Assembly: GCA_905178155.1 (NCBI GenBank)
Contig: CAJINV010000007.1
Span: 1,395,341 to 1,459,340, forward strand
From: Amoebophrya sp. A120
Taxonomy: Eukaryota; Sar; Dinophyceae; Syndiniales; Amoebophryaceae
Direction: 5' to 3'
Length of the DNA stretch: 64,000 bases
Shown one piece after another: positions 23,610 through 34,940 of this stretch; position 1 is the stretch's first letter, and each line of letters starts with the position of its first letter. The translations under genes and the position numbers were made by a program. The notes under the pieces were generated by a model, which saw only the letters and a list, made by a program, of their open reading frames with translations, searched no databases and was not told where the DNA came from.

Positions 23610-24760
23610 ATGGAAGGGTACGAGCCGGGAGCCGACGGCTCCAGGCTGACAAAAAAGGAGGCGCTATTCGCATCGCCCACTGCTCTAGTCAAAAAATATG
23701 GGACCGAGCTAGTCCGCACCGGCCCAGTCCACCTGCTCACGCAAGTGCCCAAAATCATCCGCGACGTAAACCCGTTCTTTCGATCCCGGAACGCGGGCAG
23801 AGTAGACCTCACTCCGGTGTGGTACATTGATCGTGGCAGGTCGATTTTCCAGCGGCAGCCCGTGTTTGTCAAGCACAGCGCCTACTTTTTACCGTCGCTT
23901 TCGAGCTTCGGTTCGTACCGGGCGCAGGTCTTCAAGTGTGAAGCAGAGTGGACCTTGTCCCGACGGTCCAGCCTAGGATTGCAGCCGGGGGACTTCCATC
24001 CAGGGGCCGAGGAGTGGTTCACGCAGTTCACTGACCAAAGATCACCGGCATCCACGCTCGCTTCGGAGGACTCACCGCGCGACCCATGCAACAGTACTGC
24101 CTATTTTCAGATGTTTTGCACACAGACACTTTCACAGTTTTTCATGTTCACACCAGGCATTGTTTTGCTATTTTACACCCATTCCGCATTTTATCACCAG
24201 CCCGACCGGAGCTACTGTTTCGCGTCGAGATGATCTTGCACATCCAGCAGCATACCATGCACCCGGCGAAGTGGCAGAACGACGGACCCCAGATGCAGCC
24301 CGAGCAGCTCTGGAAGCTGGCCTTCCCCTTGCACGTGGAGATCAATCATTTACAAAAAGTGCGTTTTGTTTATCGCAGCGACGGAACGCTCCGCGCCAAT
24401 GAGGTGCAGCGAATTCAGCCTTATTTGAACATCAAGAAAGCCAAAAAGGACATTGAAAACTACTTGTACAACGAGCGTGACATCAGATTAGAAAGATCCA
24501 TTGCCACAGACCAGATCCGCTTACGCAATGTCCGCTCGTTCGCTCATGGCAATTTCGCAAAGCAGCTCTTCGCTAACAAGTTAGAAGATGAGCACGTCCC
24601 TTCAGCAAACAACTTCAGCTTTATCTTGCCCACCGTGATCCACAGATCCCAAGACACCCGCACAGCGGGCATTGCACATGCAACGCATGAATATGATGAC
24701 ATAGCGCGCTCTTCCCCTTTGGAAGCAGCAATCGACCAGTACACTCGTGGTGACGTCTAA
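23610..24760 (+). CDS. Retrotransposon ORF1, unknown protein
   Basis: Exons 23610-24093 and 24201-24760 give 347 residues. The 107-nt gap starts GTACTG and ends ATCACCAG and is phase-consistent (codon A+CC). The start follows gagag and opens MEGYEPGADGS. The protein is soluble-looking, with many aromatic and basic residues (KYGTELVRTGPVHLL, KKAKKDIENYLYNERD). I recognise no domain. It could be a structural or nucleic-acid-binding component, but that is speculation from its position. Confidence 0.65.
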
Positions 24761-24877
24761 CATGTTTCGTTTCGATTTACAGTTTCAGGCTCAGTTTTAC
24801 TTCCACAAATGCACCGTGCTTACAAACATTTTTCAGGGATTCTCACTTGTGGTAACTTTTTTAGCGATTAGGACGTG

Positions 24878-25498
24878 ATGTCGAAGCCAGTAGAAAAGGG
24901 CAAATCTCCCAGCGGAGAGACCCAGAACAAAGGGAAAGGAGGAATGGATAATTATAAAAACATGTTGATCAACCAAAAACAGCAACGCATCGACAAGTTA
25001 TCTCTGCTGATGACGCATGATACTGTTGATCTGCTGGAGAAGGTTAATTGCGAGAAACGCATCGATTTCATCGTGAATGCAATCAAAGAGCACTGCGCCC
25101 AAGATCAAATCGACAAAATCAATAATTCTTGCCGAAAGTCCAAGCGTGAGTTCCTCAAGGATACTACAATGGCCGAGTACAAAATCAAAGTCCTCAAGGA
25201 CATCAACACCGCCCGCATGAATTTTTTGGAGAAAAACGAGCGCCAGGGACTCTTCTGGAAGGTGCAGCCCTGGCCTTTCGAGCACAATGAACATGATGTG
25301 TACATTTTGTCCGGTGGTGTGTGGCCGGGGACGCCCCTTGGCGAGGATGACTCGTCCGAGGAAGAAGAAGAGGAAGAAGAGGAAGAAGAGTCGTCTTATG
25401 ACGAGCTGCATGACGTCACCTTTTATGATCGTCATTTCCACCCATCGGATTACGACCAGGACTCCTCGGATTCTGATGCCTCTATCGGAAGCGGCTAA
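24878..25498 (+). CDS. Retrotransposon ORF2, small protein with acidic C-terminus
   Basis: A continuous ORF of 206 residues. The N-terminal half is basic and helical (KGGMDNYKNMLINQKQQRID) with two Cys (NCEKR, SCRKSKR). The C-terminus has a run of 12 Glu residues after DDSSE and ends DSDASIGSG. No family is recognised. It lies about 120 bp after ORF1 and 60 bp before ORF3, with no intron needed. Confidence 0.6.
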   Translation: MSKPVEKGKSPSGETQNKGKGGMDNYKNMLINQKQQRIDKLSLLMTHDTVDLLEKVNCEKRIDFIVNAIKEHCAQDQIDKINNSCRKSKREFLKDTTMAEYKIKVLKDINTARMNFLEKNERQGLFWKVQPWPFEHNEHDVYILSGGVWPGTPLGEDDSSEEEEEEEEEEESSYDELHDVTFYDRHFHPSDYDQDSSDSDASIGSG

Positions 25499-25557
25499 TA
25501 GCTTACGATTTTATTAGAATACTTTGTATACACTCCTTCGCAGCAACTTCCAACAGT

Positions 25558-26424
25558 ATGGGTACATGCAAATCGAGAAATGAGCCTCCGAGCACCTCCA
25601 CCGCACCAGAGCAACCAGCCTCTCATGAAAATGATGGTATAGAGTGTATTTGTTTCATCGACTCCGATTTTTCAGTTTGTCTTCTGTCAGCACACGATAC
25701 GCATGCACAGTTTTCTCCTGGGTCCACCAGGAAACGCTAAGTAATGACAAAAACATCCTATGCCAGGTACTTCAGATGATTTACACGCAGTGGAGCAGCA
25801 GACCCTACAGGATCTCGGCTTCGCTTTGTTCGATGACGACACACCGGAGGAGGCCGCGCGTCGCCCTTTTTCGGTGGTGGACGCGACGGGATACAAGCTG
25901 AGTGATAAACCATCTTCGTTACAGCGTTTCAACGCTTTGGGGACGCTCACAGCCCACATCATCAGACGAGAATACAGACGGTCCTCCGGTACAGTGGAGC
26001 GCGCCGTATTCGCCAAGATCATCGTCCAAAGTATACAAGTATTATTTTTCTCTCTTTTATCACCACGCGCCTTTGTTTCAACGTGACATTCTGATATGAC
26101 ATTTCCCATCATTGCAAACCTTTTCATCTCTCAACATGACAGATCAACACCTTCGCGGACATCCAGAATCTTGACGACATGTTATCGCTTTTCTTCAAAG
26201 TCACAAAATCCATTGTGACCAAGCACGAGCTGCCTAGGCCCAGCAGGGATTATGATCAGTTGTGGTTCTCGCAGCTGAGCGCAGAGTTGCAGCAGCACAT
26301 CGCGAAGTGTGCAGCTGAGCCAGGTTGCAAGTACAAATTACTGAAAACGGTTTACAAAGTGAAAAATGTATACCCGAAATGGAAGTCGGCGAAGAAAGTG
26401 TCAGAATGCAAAACCACATCCTAA
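25558..26424 (+). CDS. Retrotransposon ORF3, possible N-myristoylated protein
   Basis: Exons 25558-25636, 25767-26038 and 26143-26424 give about 210 residues. Both gaps are GT-AG-like (GTATAG...TGCCAG, 130 nt; GTATTA...TGACAG, 104 nt) and phase-consistent. The N-terminus MGTCKS fits the N-myristoylation pattern (Gly2, Ser6), hinting at membrane attachment. The rest is helical, with no recognised domain. The 3' end is less certain: the frame stops at 26422-26424, but another intron could extend it. Confidence 0.55.
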
Positions 26425-26733
26425 TCGCACCAATTTGGAACCACAATTTCAGCAAAGCCCAACACGGGCACCCCAGCCACGTAGGCTTGACCATCGCTTT
26501 CAGGCGAAGATTGGATGATGATTTCTCCTTTATCAGCATGTCGTCTTTTCGGGCACAGTTGAGATCAGTCTTGTCGGTCTTTTCTTCCACGTTGGGCCGT
26601 ATTCTCGTCGTATAGCACTAGCGTCACCTCAGCTCATCTCCGAGCATAGTCGTGCTATTTTCTTTTTCAATAATCAGAGCACCGACCACGGCTTAGCGCC
26701 AGAGAGATTTGAGAGGTTCTTACCTTTTTCACG

Positions 26734-29700
26734 ATGGCAAACGACGAAAACAAAAACAAAATGGCAGAGGGTGAGGAGACACCCGCTTTTTCCATGAGCT
26801 TCCAGGTCATGGACCGGATTACCGACCAAGTACCAGTCGAGTTCGAGCTAACCCCCGAAATCGTTTTTAAGAAACGAGTCAAATCAGCCGCAGCTTACGA
26901 CTATGACGCCAGAACCGAGGTAGCATCTGCAGCATCAATTCAAGCCACGCTAACGGACATCAATGAGGATCTGAATTCAGGAATCGAAGAAGATGGCCGA
27001 AAACACGCGTATTTTCTTTTCCACTGCATGACCTTTTTATGCACAGTTAGTCTCGTCTTTCTCTCTGTTTCCCTAGCATACACTATCCATTTCATCCACC
27101 ACAGGGGCTTCCACGGCATCAAGGAAGGAAAAGCGCCTGCTTTGCGTTTTTTGGAGCTTCTACAGCAAGGCGATGATTTCAACATGGATGACGCCCCGAA
27201 GCTAGTCCACCTCGGCGCATCAGCACTCCTACACCTAGGACAGTATGCACATTTTGCAGGACAGAACGCAATCAATGCACAGAGAACCATGAAAGACCTC
27301 CACAAGGACAACGCAGATGCAGTCATCTTTTTCATGAAAATGACGGGGCCCAAGGGACAGAAGCTCCTCACCTACCTCCGGACTCTTTTCAGCATCTACT
27401 TCAAGTACGTGGCCAAGGAAGATTGCAACAACTACCACGTCGCCATCAAAAAAATGTTGATGGCGCCGAACTGCAGATCCCACGTCGCACTGCTAGCTGC
27501 AGTGCTAGGGAAGATGAGAGCAGAGTGCATTCTTTTCGCGACCTGCGAGGATGCGGATTTATGGCAGACGGACTTCTTCCACGAGCTGGCCCCAGCAGCT
27601 TTACAGGAAATCATCATAAACGCCTGCAAGGAGAAGGGTCTCCTAACTCTCTCCACCAAGTGGACATGGCCTTTCAGCTGCACCAAAACCGTCGAGCAGA
27701 TCACAGTCCAGTGGGAGGAACATTTTTGCCAGAGCGGGGCGGTCTTGTACGACGCTCCAAAGAAAAACGAGCCTTTTTTGCTACCGACAAAAACCCCGTC
27801 CACATTAGACCAGAAATTAGGACGCGGAGCTTCATCATCTTCATCCACTGTGAACAGCCGAGCACTGGTGAGTCAGCAGATGGGCAGCCGCATTTCCAAC
27901 AGGAACAAAGCAGCAACGGACAGCAACTTCAACCCCTTCGAAAATTATGAGCGCACCGTTTTCCGGGGTTTCGACACAGTAGAGGGCACTTTTTGTTTTT
28001 GCTTTTTCATCTCATTTCACAGTCAAGACAAACTACAGCATGCCACTACGCATTTCACTTCCCAGAAGTTTTTTATTCCTCTCCACACCTTTACTTTCTG
28101 AAGGTAATCCGACATCTACATTTCCCGATCTGAATGCCATGTCGTGCACGGGGCCCACAGACACCGAAAACGGCGCCACCACATCATCCCAGCCAATGGA
28201 CGGAGCATTGATGAACAGAGTAGCGAGACATTTCGCAGGATCGGCAGCAAGCGCAAATCCGCAGGGATACACGCAGGGCGAATTGCAACAACTCCAGCGT
28301 TTCCGAGACGAAGCAGACCCGTCGGCATATCTGATGCCTTTCCAGCAACAGAACACCGTGCCGGCAAATCTGAGACGAGTAGCAAAGCTGGATGTCAAAG
28401 ACAACTTAGCAGCTCCGCTTTTTGTACAAACTTACGACGAAGCCGCAGCCACACTGCACCACAACTACTCGCAATTGACAACCGGGGCTTTCATTCAGGG
28501 TAGATCTTTTGTTGGTTTCTTTTCTCATTTCTCAACGATTGGTCATGTCATCTCACCTTTTCCCAACACTTAGTCCTCCCTTCACATCATTCGATCACTA
28601 CACCCAGGTGAACCAGCTCACGAGAGCGTATGGGCGTGCACCACCAGAATCGTCTTGCTGCAGTACGCCAGTTTCCTGGACCAGGGACAGGAAATCACGG
28701 AGGATTTTGTGTTCGATCTCACCACTTTAGCAATGAACGGGAAGCTGTCGCAAGCGGCCTGGGCACGATTAGGCCGCGACCATCCAAACGGAGTAAAACT
28801 GGACAAGAAAAACTGCTCCTTGCATTGGCCGAAAGGTTTCATCGACACCGAGCGCACCCTGGAAACCTACTTCCAAATATCCAAAAACAACACCAGCGAC
28901 AACTCACAGCTCTTCCAGCACCTCGACTTCAAAAATCCGACCGAGCTGACAGTCGCCAAGCAGCTTGTGCTGAAGGCGAAGGAGGATTGCAATTCAGTCC
29001 GGTCGGACTGCGGAGGGAACCCGCAGCAGGCAATGATGGACAACGCGAGGAAGTGTATCGAGAAATTACACTTCGCCCAGCTAATCGTCATCATCGCGAT
29101 GGAGTGCCACAACCCGCCGTTGTGGAAGGCGTCGCCACTGGAGACAATCAACAACTACTCCGCCTTTTTCAGCCAAATAAAATCCAGGAGCATTCACAAC
29201 AAGTTCTTAGCGAAGAGCCGGACCAAGGCGGTCATGTTTCTCATTGACGCTTTTTGCACCACGGATTTGAGCAGCATCATGCCCAACAAGTTGTGCGACC
29301 AGCTGAACGCTTGGGTCTCGCAGATTGACGAAAAATCCAACCAGGAGAAAAGGGACGAAGAGAAAAAGGGAAAGGGAAAAGGAGAAGGAAAGAGTATTGC
29401 TTCATTCACATTTTTTGTTTTGCATCTGCTTGTCGTGGCGCGATTATACAGTCTCGCCCACCAGCACCAGATCGCACGCTTTTTGATCTACAAATCATAT
29501 CATAACAGATAATGGTGGTGGTGGCAAGCACGGCGCCACAACCAAGGGCGAGAGAGACAAAGGCAAGGGCACCGGCAAGGGAAACCAGGGTACTGGCAAG
29601 GGAGACAATACTAGCACTCCTTTCGGCACCTTCGTGGGGCACTGCAAGGACACGATCGCTTACTGCTGCGAAGTGTCCGACATTCAGAAAGAGGATTGGA

Positions 29701-29936
29701 AAAAGTTGTGTGCTCCTTTTATCGCAGGAGAGTGCAAGATGCGAAATGCAAAAAATGAACTTGTGAATTGCAAACATAACAATAGTTGTCGTCACGATCC
29801 CAATCATACAGCCAGCAAGCAGTGGTTACAGTCCCACCCGGTTAAGCATGAAGCCAAAAATGCACATGTAAACAAGAAGCGTAGCAACGATGACAACAAC
29901 GAGAACACCGGCGACAAGAAGCAGAAAGTGGAATAA
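26734..29936 (+). CDS. Retrotransposon ORF4, Gag-like protein with Cys/His-rich C-terminus
   Basis: Exons 26734-27008, 27105-27967, 28104-28499, 28608-29393 and 29509-29936 give 915 residues, and all phases match. The four gaps are 96, 136, 108 and 115 nt, begin GT and end AG. The N-terminal two thirds are helical. A Lys/Gly-rich linker (EEKKGKGKGEGK, then GKGTGKGNQGTGKGDN) precedes a Cys/His cluster at about residues 835-880 (CAPFIAGECKMR...NCKHNNSCRHDPNH), resembling a CCCH-type or knuckle zinc finger. A basic tail ends KKQKVE. Position before RT and the basic zinc-finger end suggest a nucleocapsid/Gag role; this is inference. Confidence 0.6.
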
Positions 29937-30233
29937 GTTTTTTTTTTTTTATTTTTGTACGATGAAATTTTTCACACAACTTTTTCCACGTTTCACCCTT
30001 TCCCCCACCCACAGTGACATTCAGAGCTCTCATTTTATACCAAATTGCACACATTTCTGGTGCCCTCTGTCCCATGGACAGCATGTATTGACCATCACAC
30101 AGCACGTGAACCACCTTTCCGAAGCTGCACGCGGGCAGTGCGCGCCGACGCTGTTTTCTTGTGTCTCTTCTGAGGTACAACACGAGATAAAAAGCGCGAG
30201 ATATGAGTCTTGACCTTGTAACGAGACAGCGAG

Positions 30234-32774
30234 ATGATGAGGTCGAGATGCATGAGCCGGATATGCCTGCTCCAGTACTACAAAACTTATCATCACATTT
30301 TAATGATCCTTCGCTTTAGGAGAAAATTGCTGAATGAGAAAATGATTGTCTCCCTGTGGTTGCTGCTCGCCACAGCTGCGAGTGCGATCCGCGCTCCAAA
30401 AGAAGAAGCCTACCCACGAACCTTCCAGCCAGACAGCCACCTCATCGACCACTACCTCCACCTCATCACATCGAATTCCACCGTCATGCCAGTGCTGAAC
30501 AATGACCAAGTGTACTCCATCGAGCACTTGCGTCAGTTGCATAAGTACCCCCCGGAGATCCGGTACCGCATGGAAGAGGAACGACTTGAAAAAATTATCC
30601 AAGACATCGAGACGGACCTAGTGATCAACAGCCACAAACTCGAGGAATACGAGGCTAAAAAGCCACAACACATACGCGACATCAACGAGAAATTTATCAA
30701 TCATGATGCCGAGTACGGCACTCGCAAAATGTCCGCGTACCCGATGTACAAAGCCGCCGTGGCTTGCGGGTATGTCGACGAGCCGACCCGTATGATGCTG
30801 TATGGGCCTGACGGTTTTGTGAGCCGGGGTTTCAATACAGAGGGGAAAATCCCCATCTATGGCTGCTGGCCAACAGGAAAGAAATTATCCGACAATGAAA
30901 CGGAAAAGTTAGTAGATTTTGACATGGACGATGTTGATAGAAGATTAGCGTTAGAATCTTTCTCCAAAATCCGATCAGGGCCGTGGTCTTTTGAGTCCGA
31001 GGACATCATGACCCGCAGTTACGATGCTTACCAAAAACTGATCGACAGGGGCTTAGCAACCCAGCTCTGTGACGGCTGCGCAAAATATTTACATGAATCA
31101 GGAGAATGGTTTGCAGCGATTTTCGGCATAGGCCAAAAATATAATGATTCTGAAAAGCGCTACGACAAAGTACGCCCGATAAGTAATGAGAAAATGAGGA
31201 ATAAGCTTTTGAGTCCAATACAAGAACATATGTCACTTTGCTCAATGCCAGAAATTTTACAAGCAATTTGCCTGTGCGCAAACCCCACCTACGAAGACCC
31301 TTTTTTCCAAAATAAGAAGGACACTTTGCAAAGCACACAGGCTGCGCAACAAAAAGCAAAACAGTTCGCCCAAGTTTACAAAAAGCGCTCCTGGCGCGAT
31401 GTGCGATCGCTGCCAAGACGGAAAAAGGCTTACACCGGAATTTCTTTTTTGCCCTCTATTTCAAAAGATGACGAAGCGCAAGCTTACAATCAAATGGGAG
31501 CTCAAGACCCCTTTAAAAATTTATTTCAAATTTTTAACCCTTATAAAGGATGCCAAGAATTTGGATTTTTAAAGTGTTTGAATTTCGGCAACACGCATAG
31601 CATATACGGCTTCGTAGCCTCACACAGCCAATTATTCCAAAAATACGCAAGCTTGATTTTAAAAATACCCACTTTTCAGTATGTGGATGATATAATGTAT
31701 TTTAGTGATGAAGACGCCGTACTGGCGCCGTTATATCAGCGAACAATTAGACGAATACTAGCAATATGGGGCATTGCTGTGGCGCCAGAAAAACATGAGG
31801 ATATGCTACCGCATTCCTCACCAGCAGAACTGTTAGGAATAGCCTGCAGACACCTAGGGAAAGCAATTGAATTTTACCTCCCTGAGAAAAAAGTCAAACG
31901 ATTCAACGAGGAGGTCGATAAGTTATTTAGTTTGCTGCAGGATCCAGCCAAGCGGGACGAGCCCAGCACCTTCAAAGCTTTAGAGCGCTTACAGGGCCTT
32001 CTAATACATGTGCTTTTCAATCGAAAATTTCGTCGAAATTTGCCAATTTTAAAACATATTTTCGAAATAGCCTCGAAGTCAGGCCATTTCTCGGAGGTCG
32101 TAAATTCGGACAGCAGACGAGAGCAACTTTTGATTATTCTCGAAAGAGTGCGAGACATCATAAATCGCCGCGATGTCACTCGAATCGAAAAAGACCAACT
32201 CATCAAAGCCCGCACCCACATTATGTCTGATGCGTCAGCAACACAAAAGGAAGGAAAGGTAGCGATAGGCGCCATCGCGTTTTTAGCAGACGAAAAATCT
32301 AGTGTAGGATACAGCTTGCATTGTACCCAAAAGGACTTGCCGTCCTTTTTCAAAAACAGCTCAATATTGTCTCTGGAGACGATAGCAGCAGGACTCGCGC
32401 AAAGACTGCTGTACCCCTACTACGAAAACGACAACGCGATATTGCACCTGGACAATGTCGGCGCCCTTAGCGGTATTGTTAAGGGGTATATTAACAGCCC
32501 TAAAACTGCATCAATTGTGTCTGTTTTGTGTGACAGAGCCTATCATCAAAAATGCGAATATACGTATGCATATGTCAACACGAATATGAATAGTGCCGAC
32601 GCCACAACCCGTCTAGAACAACTAAGCGAATTGCAACGGGCTTATGGCACAAAGTTTGTAGTAAGTGAAGAGAAAATCAAAGAAGAGCTCCAGCTCTTCG
32701 CTGACGAGTGCGAAGCAGCCTCGAAATGCATGATGCTAAACACTACGAAAGCCTCTTCCTCAAAGGAAGCATAA
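30234..32774 (+). CDS. Retrotransposon reverse transcriptase - RNase H polyprotein
   Basis: A continuous ORF of 846 residues. The RT domain lies in the middle: LNFGNTHSIYGFVASHSQLF, then the catalytic YVDDIMYFSDE at about residues 483-493 and a thumb-like QGLLIHVLF region. RNase H follows at about residues 660-810, with acidic residues in MSDAS, LSLETIAAG, HLDNVGAL and NSADATTR, the order used by DIRS-like elements. There is no protease or DDE integrase. The true N-terminus is uncertain. Met near 30342 precedes a signal-peptide-like hydrophobic stretch (SLWLLLATAASA), and another frame from ATG 30203 reads protein-like up to a stop at 30318, so an unspotted intron is possible here. The C-terminus (SSSKEA) is followed by an intron-like acceptor at about 32885. 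Confidence 0.88.
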   Translation: MMRSRCMSRICLLQYYKTYHHILMILRFRRKLLNEKMIVSLWLLLATAASAIRAPKEEAYPRTFQPDSHLIDHYLHLITSNSTVMPVLNNDQVYSIEHLRQLHKYPPEIRYRMEEERLEKIIQDIETDLVINSHKLEEYEAKKPQHIRDINEKFINHDAEYGTRKMSAYPMYKAAVACGYVDEPTRMMLYGPDGFVSRGFNTEGKIPIYGCWPTGKKLSDNETEKLVDFDMDDVDRRLALESFSKIRSGPWSFESEDIMTRSYDAYQKLIDRGLATQLCDGCAKYLHESGEWFAAIFGIGQKYNDSEKRYDKVRPISNEKMRNKLLSPIQEHMSLCSMPEILQAICLCANPTYEDPFFQNKKDTLQSTQAAQQKAKQFAQVYKKRSWRDVRSLPRRKKAYTGISFLPSISKDDEAQAYNQMGAQDPFKNLFQIFNPYKGCQEFGFLKCLNFGNTHSIYGFVASHSQLFQKYASLILKIPTFQYVDDIMYFSDEDAVLAPLYQRTIRRILAIWGIAVAPEKHEDMLPHSSPAELLGIACRHLGKAIEFYLPEKKVKRFNEEVDKLFSLLQDPAKRDEPSTFKALERLQGLLIHVLFNRKFRRNLPILKHIFEIASKSGHFSEVVNSDSRREQLLIILERVRDIINRRDVTRIEKDQLIKARTHIMSDASATQKEGKVAIGAIAFLADEKSSVGYSLHCTQKDLPSFFKNSSILSLETIAAGLAQRLLYPYYENDNAILHLDNVGALSGIVKGYINSPKTASIVSVLCDRAYHQKCEYTYAYVNTNMNSADATTRLEQLSELQRAYGTKFVVSEEKIKEELQLFADECEAASKCMMLNTTKASSSKEA

Positions 32775-32978
32775 CATGAATCATTTTTCTCTTTATCACA
32801 CATGGAAAACACACTGCATCACACACACACGAAGCATAACGCATTCATTTTGTTGTTGTTCACTTCTGAGTTTTTGTCATCACAGGACCTGCAGAGAAAG
32901 CAAGCGAAGCTTCCAGCGAAGGAGCACAAGTGCCATTTCGCAAAAGACGCTGGCAAGAAGAATAATAGGTATAACGGT

Positions 32979-34139
32979 ATGAGGTCGCAGATCGAGTACT
33001 GGGATACCCAAGCGAGGCGAAAGAAGTGTCAGAACTTAGTACCCTACCATGAATCGCACAAGTGGAAACTCCTCCCGCAAACAACTCTATTGTTTTGGCC
33101 ACAAGAAAAACGGGATTTTCGAGTAAACAACGAAATAGCCACAAAAAACTCGTACTGGCGCACATGGATGAGGTGGACGCAGATCCACAGGCCGCACTTC
33201 CACTGGAATCCGGACTTGTATCACACCGAAGCTGATGTCCAGCTTTTGCGAGCAGCACATGGCAGCGTGTCTTGGGCCAGAGACGTTGTCCCGTACGCAG
33301 AATGGCTACTAGAACATGACATCGGAAACTGCAAGCCGTATTTTACTTGCTTGCGAGCATGTGCTTGTCTTCTTATGCAATGGTCGGCACTGCATACCAG
33401 GCTCTCTTTGTAGCATTTTATCTACAGATACATTCTCTCTCCACTGGTGACACACAGGTACGTATCCCAGGTGACGACTCGCCTTAGGGCTCTGCAGTTA
33501 CTGGAAACAGGGAACACATACGCAGGGAGCGAGCAGGAAGCAGCGTATTCCAGAATTGACTCCATGCTCTCAGACAAGTCCACACAAAGAGCCGCCCCAC
33601 CGATGATAGACAGACTAGGCCTGTTATCACCACGCGAAAAGCAGATCTACGCCTGCTGGGCACCCACAGGACTACGACCATCCGCTTTTGTCAGCATTGA
33701 CCAGTACCAAGTCCAGCCATGCAAACACCGGCCCGACCTCTTTGTCGGCGCTTTGGTCACCAGCGAGAAGGTTTTTGCAAACCCAGGCGAAAAATTCTTC
33801 GCACGTATCCCCAAGGACGCCTTTGATCCGAGCATCTTCCCAGTCTTTGAACACGAGATCGACATTCTCGCGAGGAAGTTGGGAACAGTTCCCTACGGAA
33901 TCCGTAGAGGTTTAGCTATATGGCTTCGCCTACGCACACTGGAGCTAGGCATCACGCCAGGATCGACAAAAGCTGTCGCGAAGTTACGGTTTGAAAAATT
34001 CAAAAGAAAAGTAACGGACCACTTTGGATGGTCCCAGGGTTCCATGCAATGGGAGCAGACCTATTCGGTTGATACTTTGAATTATGTACAACGACCGTTC
34101 TTGGTACACCCTGCACTCAAGGAGTGGTTTGTCGAATAA
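32979..34139 (+). CDS. Retrotransposon tyrosine recombinase
   Basis: Exons 32979-33337 and 33458-34139 give 346 residues. The 120-nt gap (GTATTT...CACACAG) is phase-consistent. Catalytic residues of the tyrosine recombinase family are visible: first Arg about 193 in APTGLRPSAF, second Arg about 268 in YGIRRG, Trp about 311 in FGWSQGS (the His/Trp position of box II) and the nucleophile Tyr about 322 in WEQTYSV. The His of the usual HxxR box reads Tyr (YGIR). The enzyme would integrate a circular cDNA at the tattt core. The start at 32979 is the first ATG of the open stretch that leads into the domain; an upstream exon from about 32886 is possible. Confidence 0.85.
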
Positions 34140-34536
34140 AACAGACTGTATGATACTTCCTTATCATGTACTTTTGTTTTTTGTCAAATTGGAAAAACGA
34201 ACTGCCAGCTATTCACCAGACCTGGAGCGTACCAGGAAGTCCTTTTTTTACGCAAGATTGACAGGTGCTTCGTTTCTCGCACCGTTCGCGTTCAGCTCTA
34301 CAAGCCTCTCTGCTTCAGGGAGCTCCCAGTACACAGATCACGGCCATGATCCTAGCGATCCGATGAGATCATTTGTGTTGCCGCAGCGACTTTCCTCGGT
34401 GTCCCCTCCACACTTGGACCTGTGGCATGCTCAGATGATCCACCATCGAGTCTCTTTTGGCCTCACACACTCACAGATCGCAGTACTGCTTCGCTCGACA
34501 CGATTGGGCGAGCCGCGTGTTACGCAGTTGGTGATA

Positions 34537-34682
34537 TCGGGAACGCGATTCCCCCGTGTCGTAGCCGCGTTTCGGCTCTCGCAGAGATCCGCTACTCGGC
34601 TTCTGTCGCTCCAGTTATGATTTGATGCAAAGTCTCATAGTTCAAATACTGAGTTTCACGACAGTTTTCGCATCTAATATTT
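34537..34682 (+). repeat. Split direct repeat B1
   Basis: A 146-bp sequence starting tcgggaacgcgattcccccg and ending catctaatattt is matched by B2 at 34941-35086. Its last 5 bp (tattt) overlap the start of A2. Confidence 0.95.
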
Positions 34683-34801
34683 TTATGAGATAAATATTCG
34701 TAGAGAAAAGTCGTGAAAACTCGTGAAATGTGTCGTTTTTCATGTATATTCGTTCATATTCATATCCATTTCCGGCTGGGAAATTTGATTTTCATTTTCT
34801 C
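34678..34801 (+). repeat. Split direct repeat A2
   Basis: A 124-bp copy of A1. It directly follows B1 with a 5-bp tattt overlap, so the B1-A2 junction reproduces the junction expected in a circular form of the element. Confidence 0.95.
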
Positions 34802-34940
34802 CCCGCCCGCCACACCCTTTGTTCTTTACCTGGTGACCTATCTTTTCATTTCATTCATCACTATGTCACTTTGCTTTGTGCTCCGTCATTCATCAGCCCG
34901 CTGGTGAATGGTGTCGCACTCTTCGGACTCGCGTCCTCCT

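Noticed and set aside
27009-27104. Transmembrane helix in retrotransposon ORF4
   Set aside because: The hydrophobic stretch is the in-frame translation of a 96-nt GT...CACAG intron-like gap, a multiple of three.
22956-34801. A1/A2 repeats as LTRs of an ordinary LTR retrotransposon
   Set aside because: The repeats are 124 bp, the B1/A2/B2 arrangement is split and interleaved, there is no target duplication and no DDE integrase, while a tyrosine recombinase is present.
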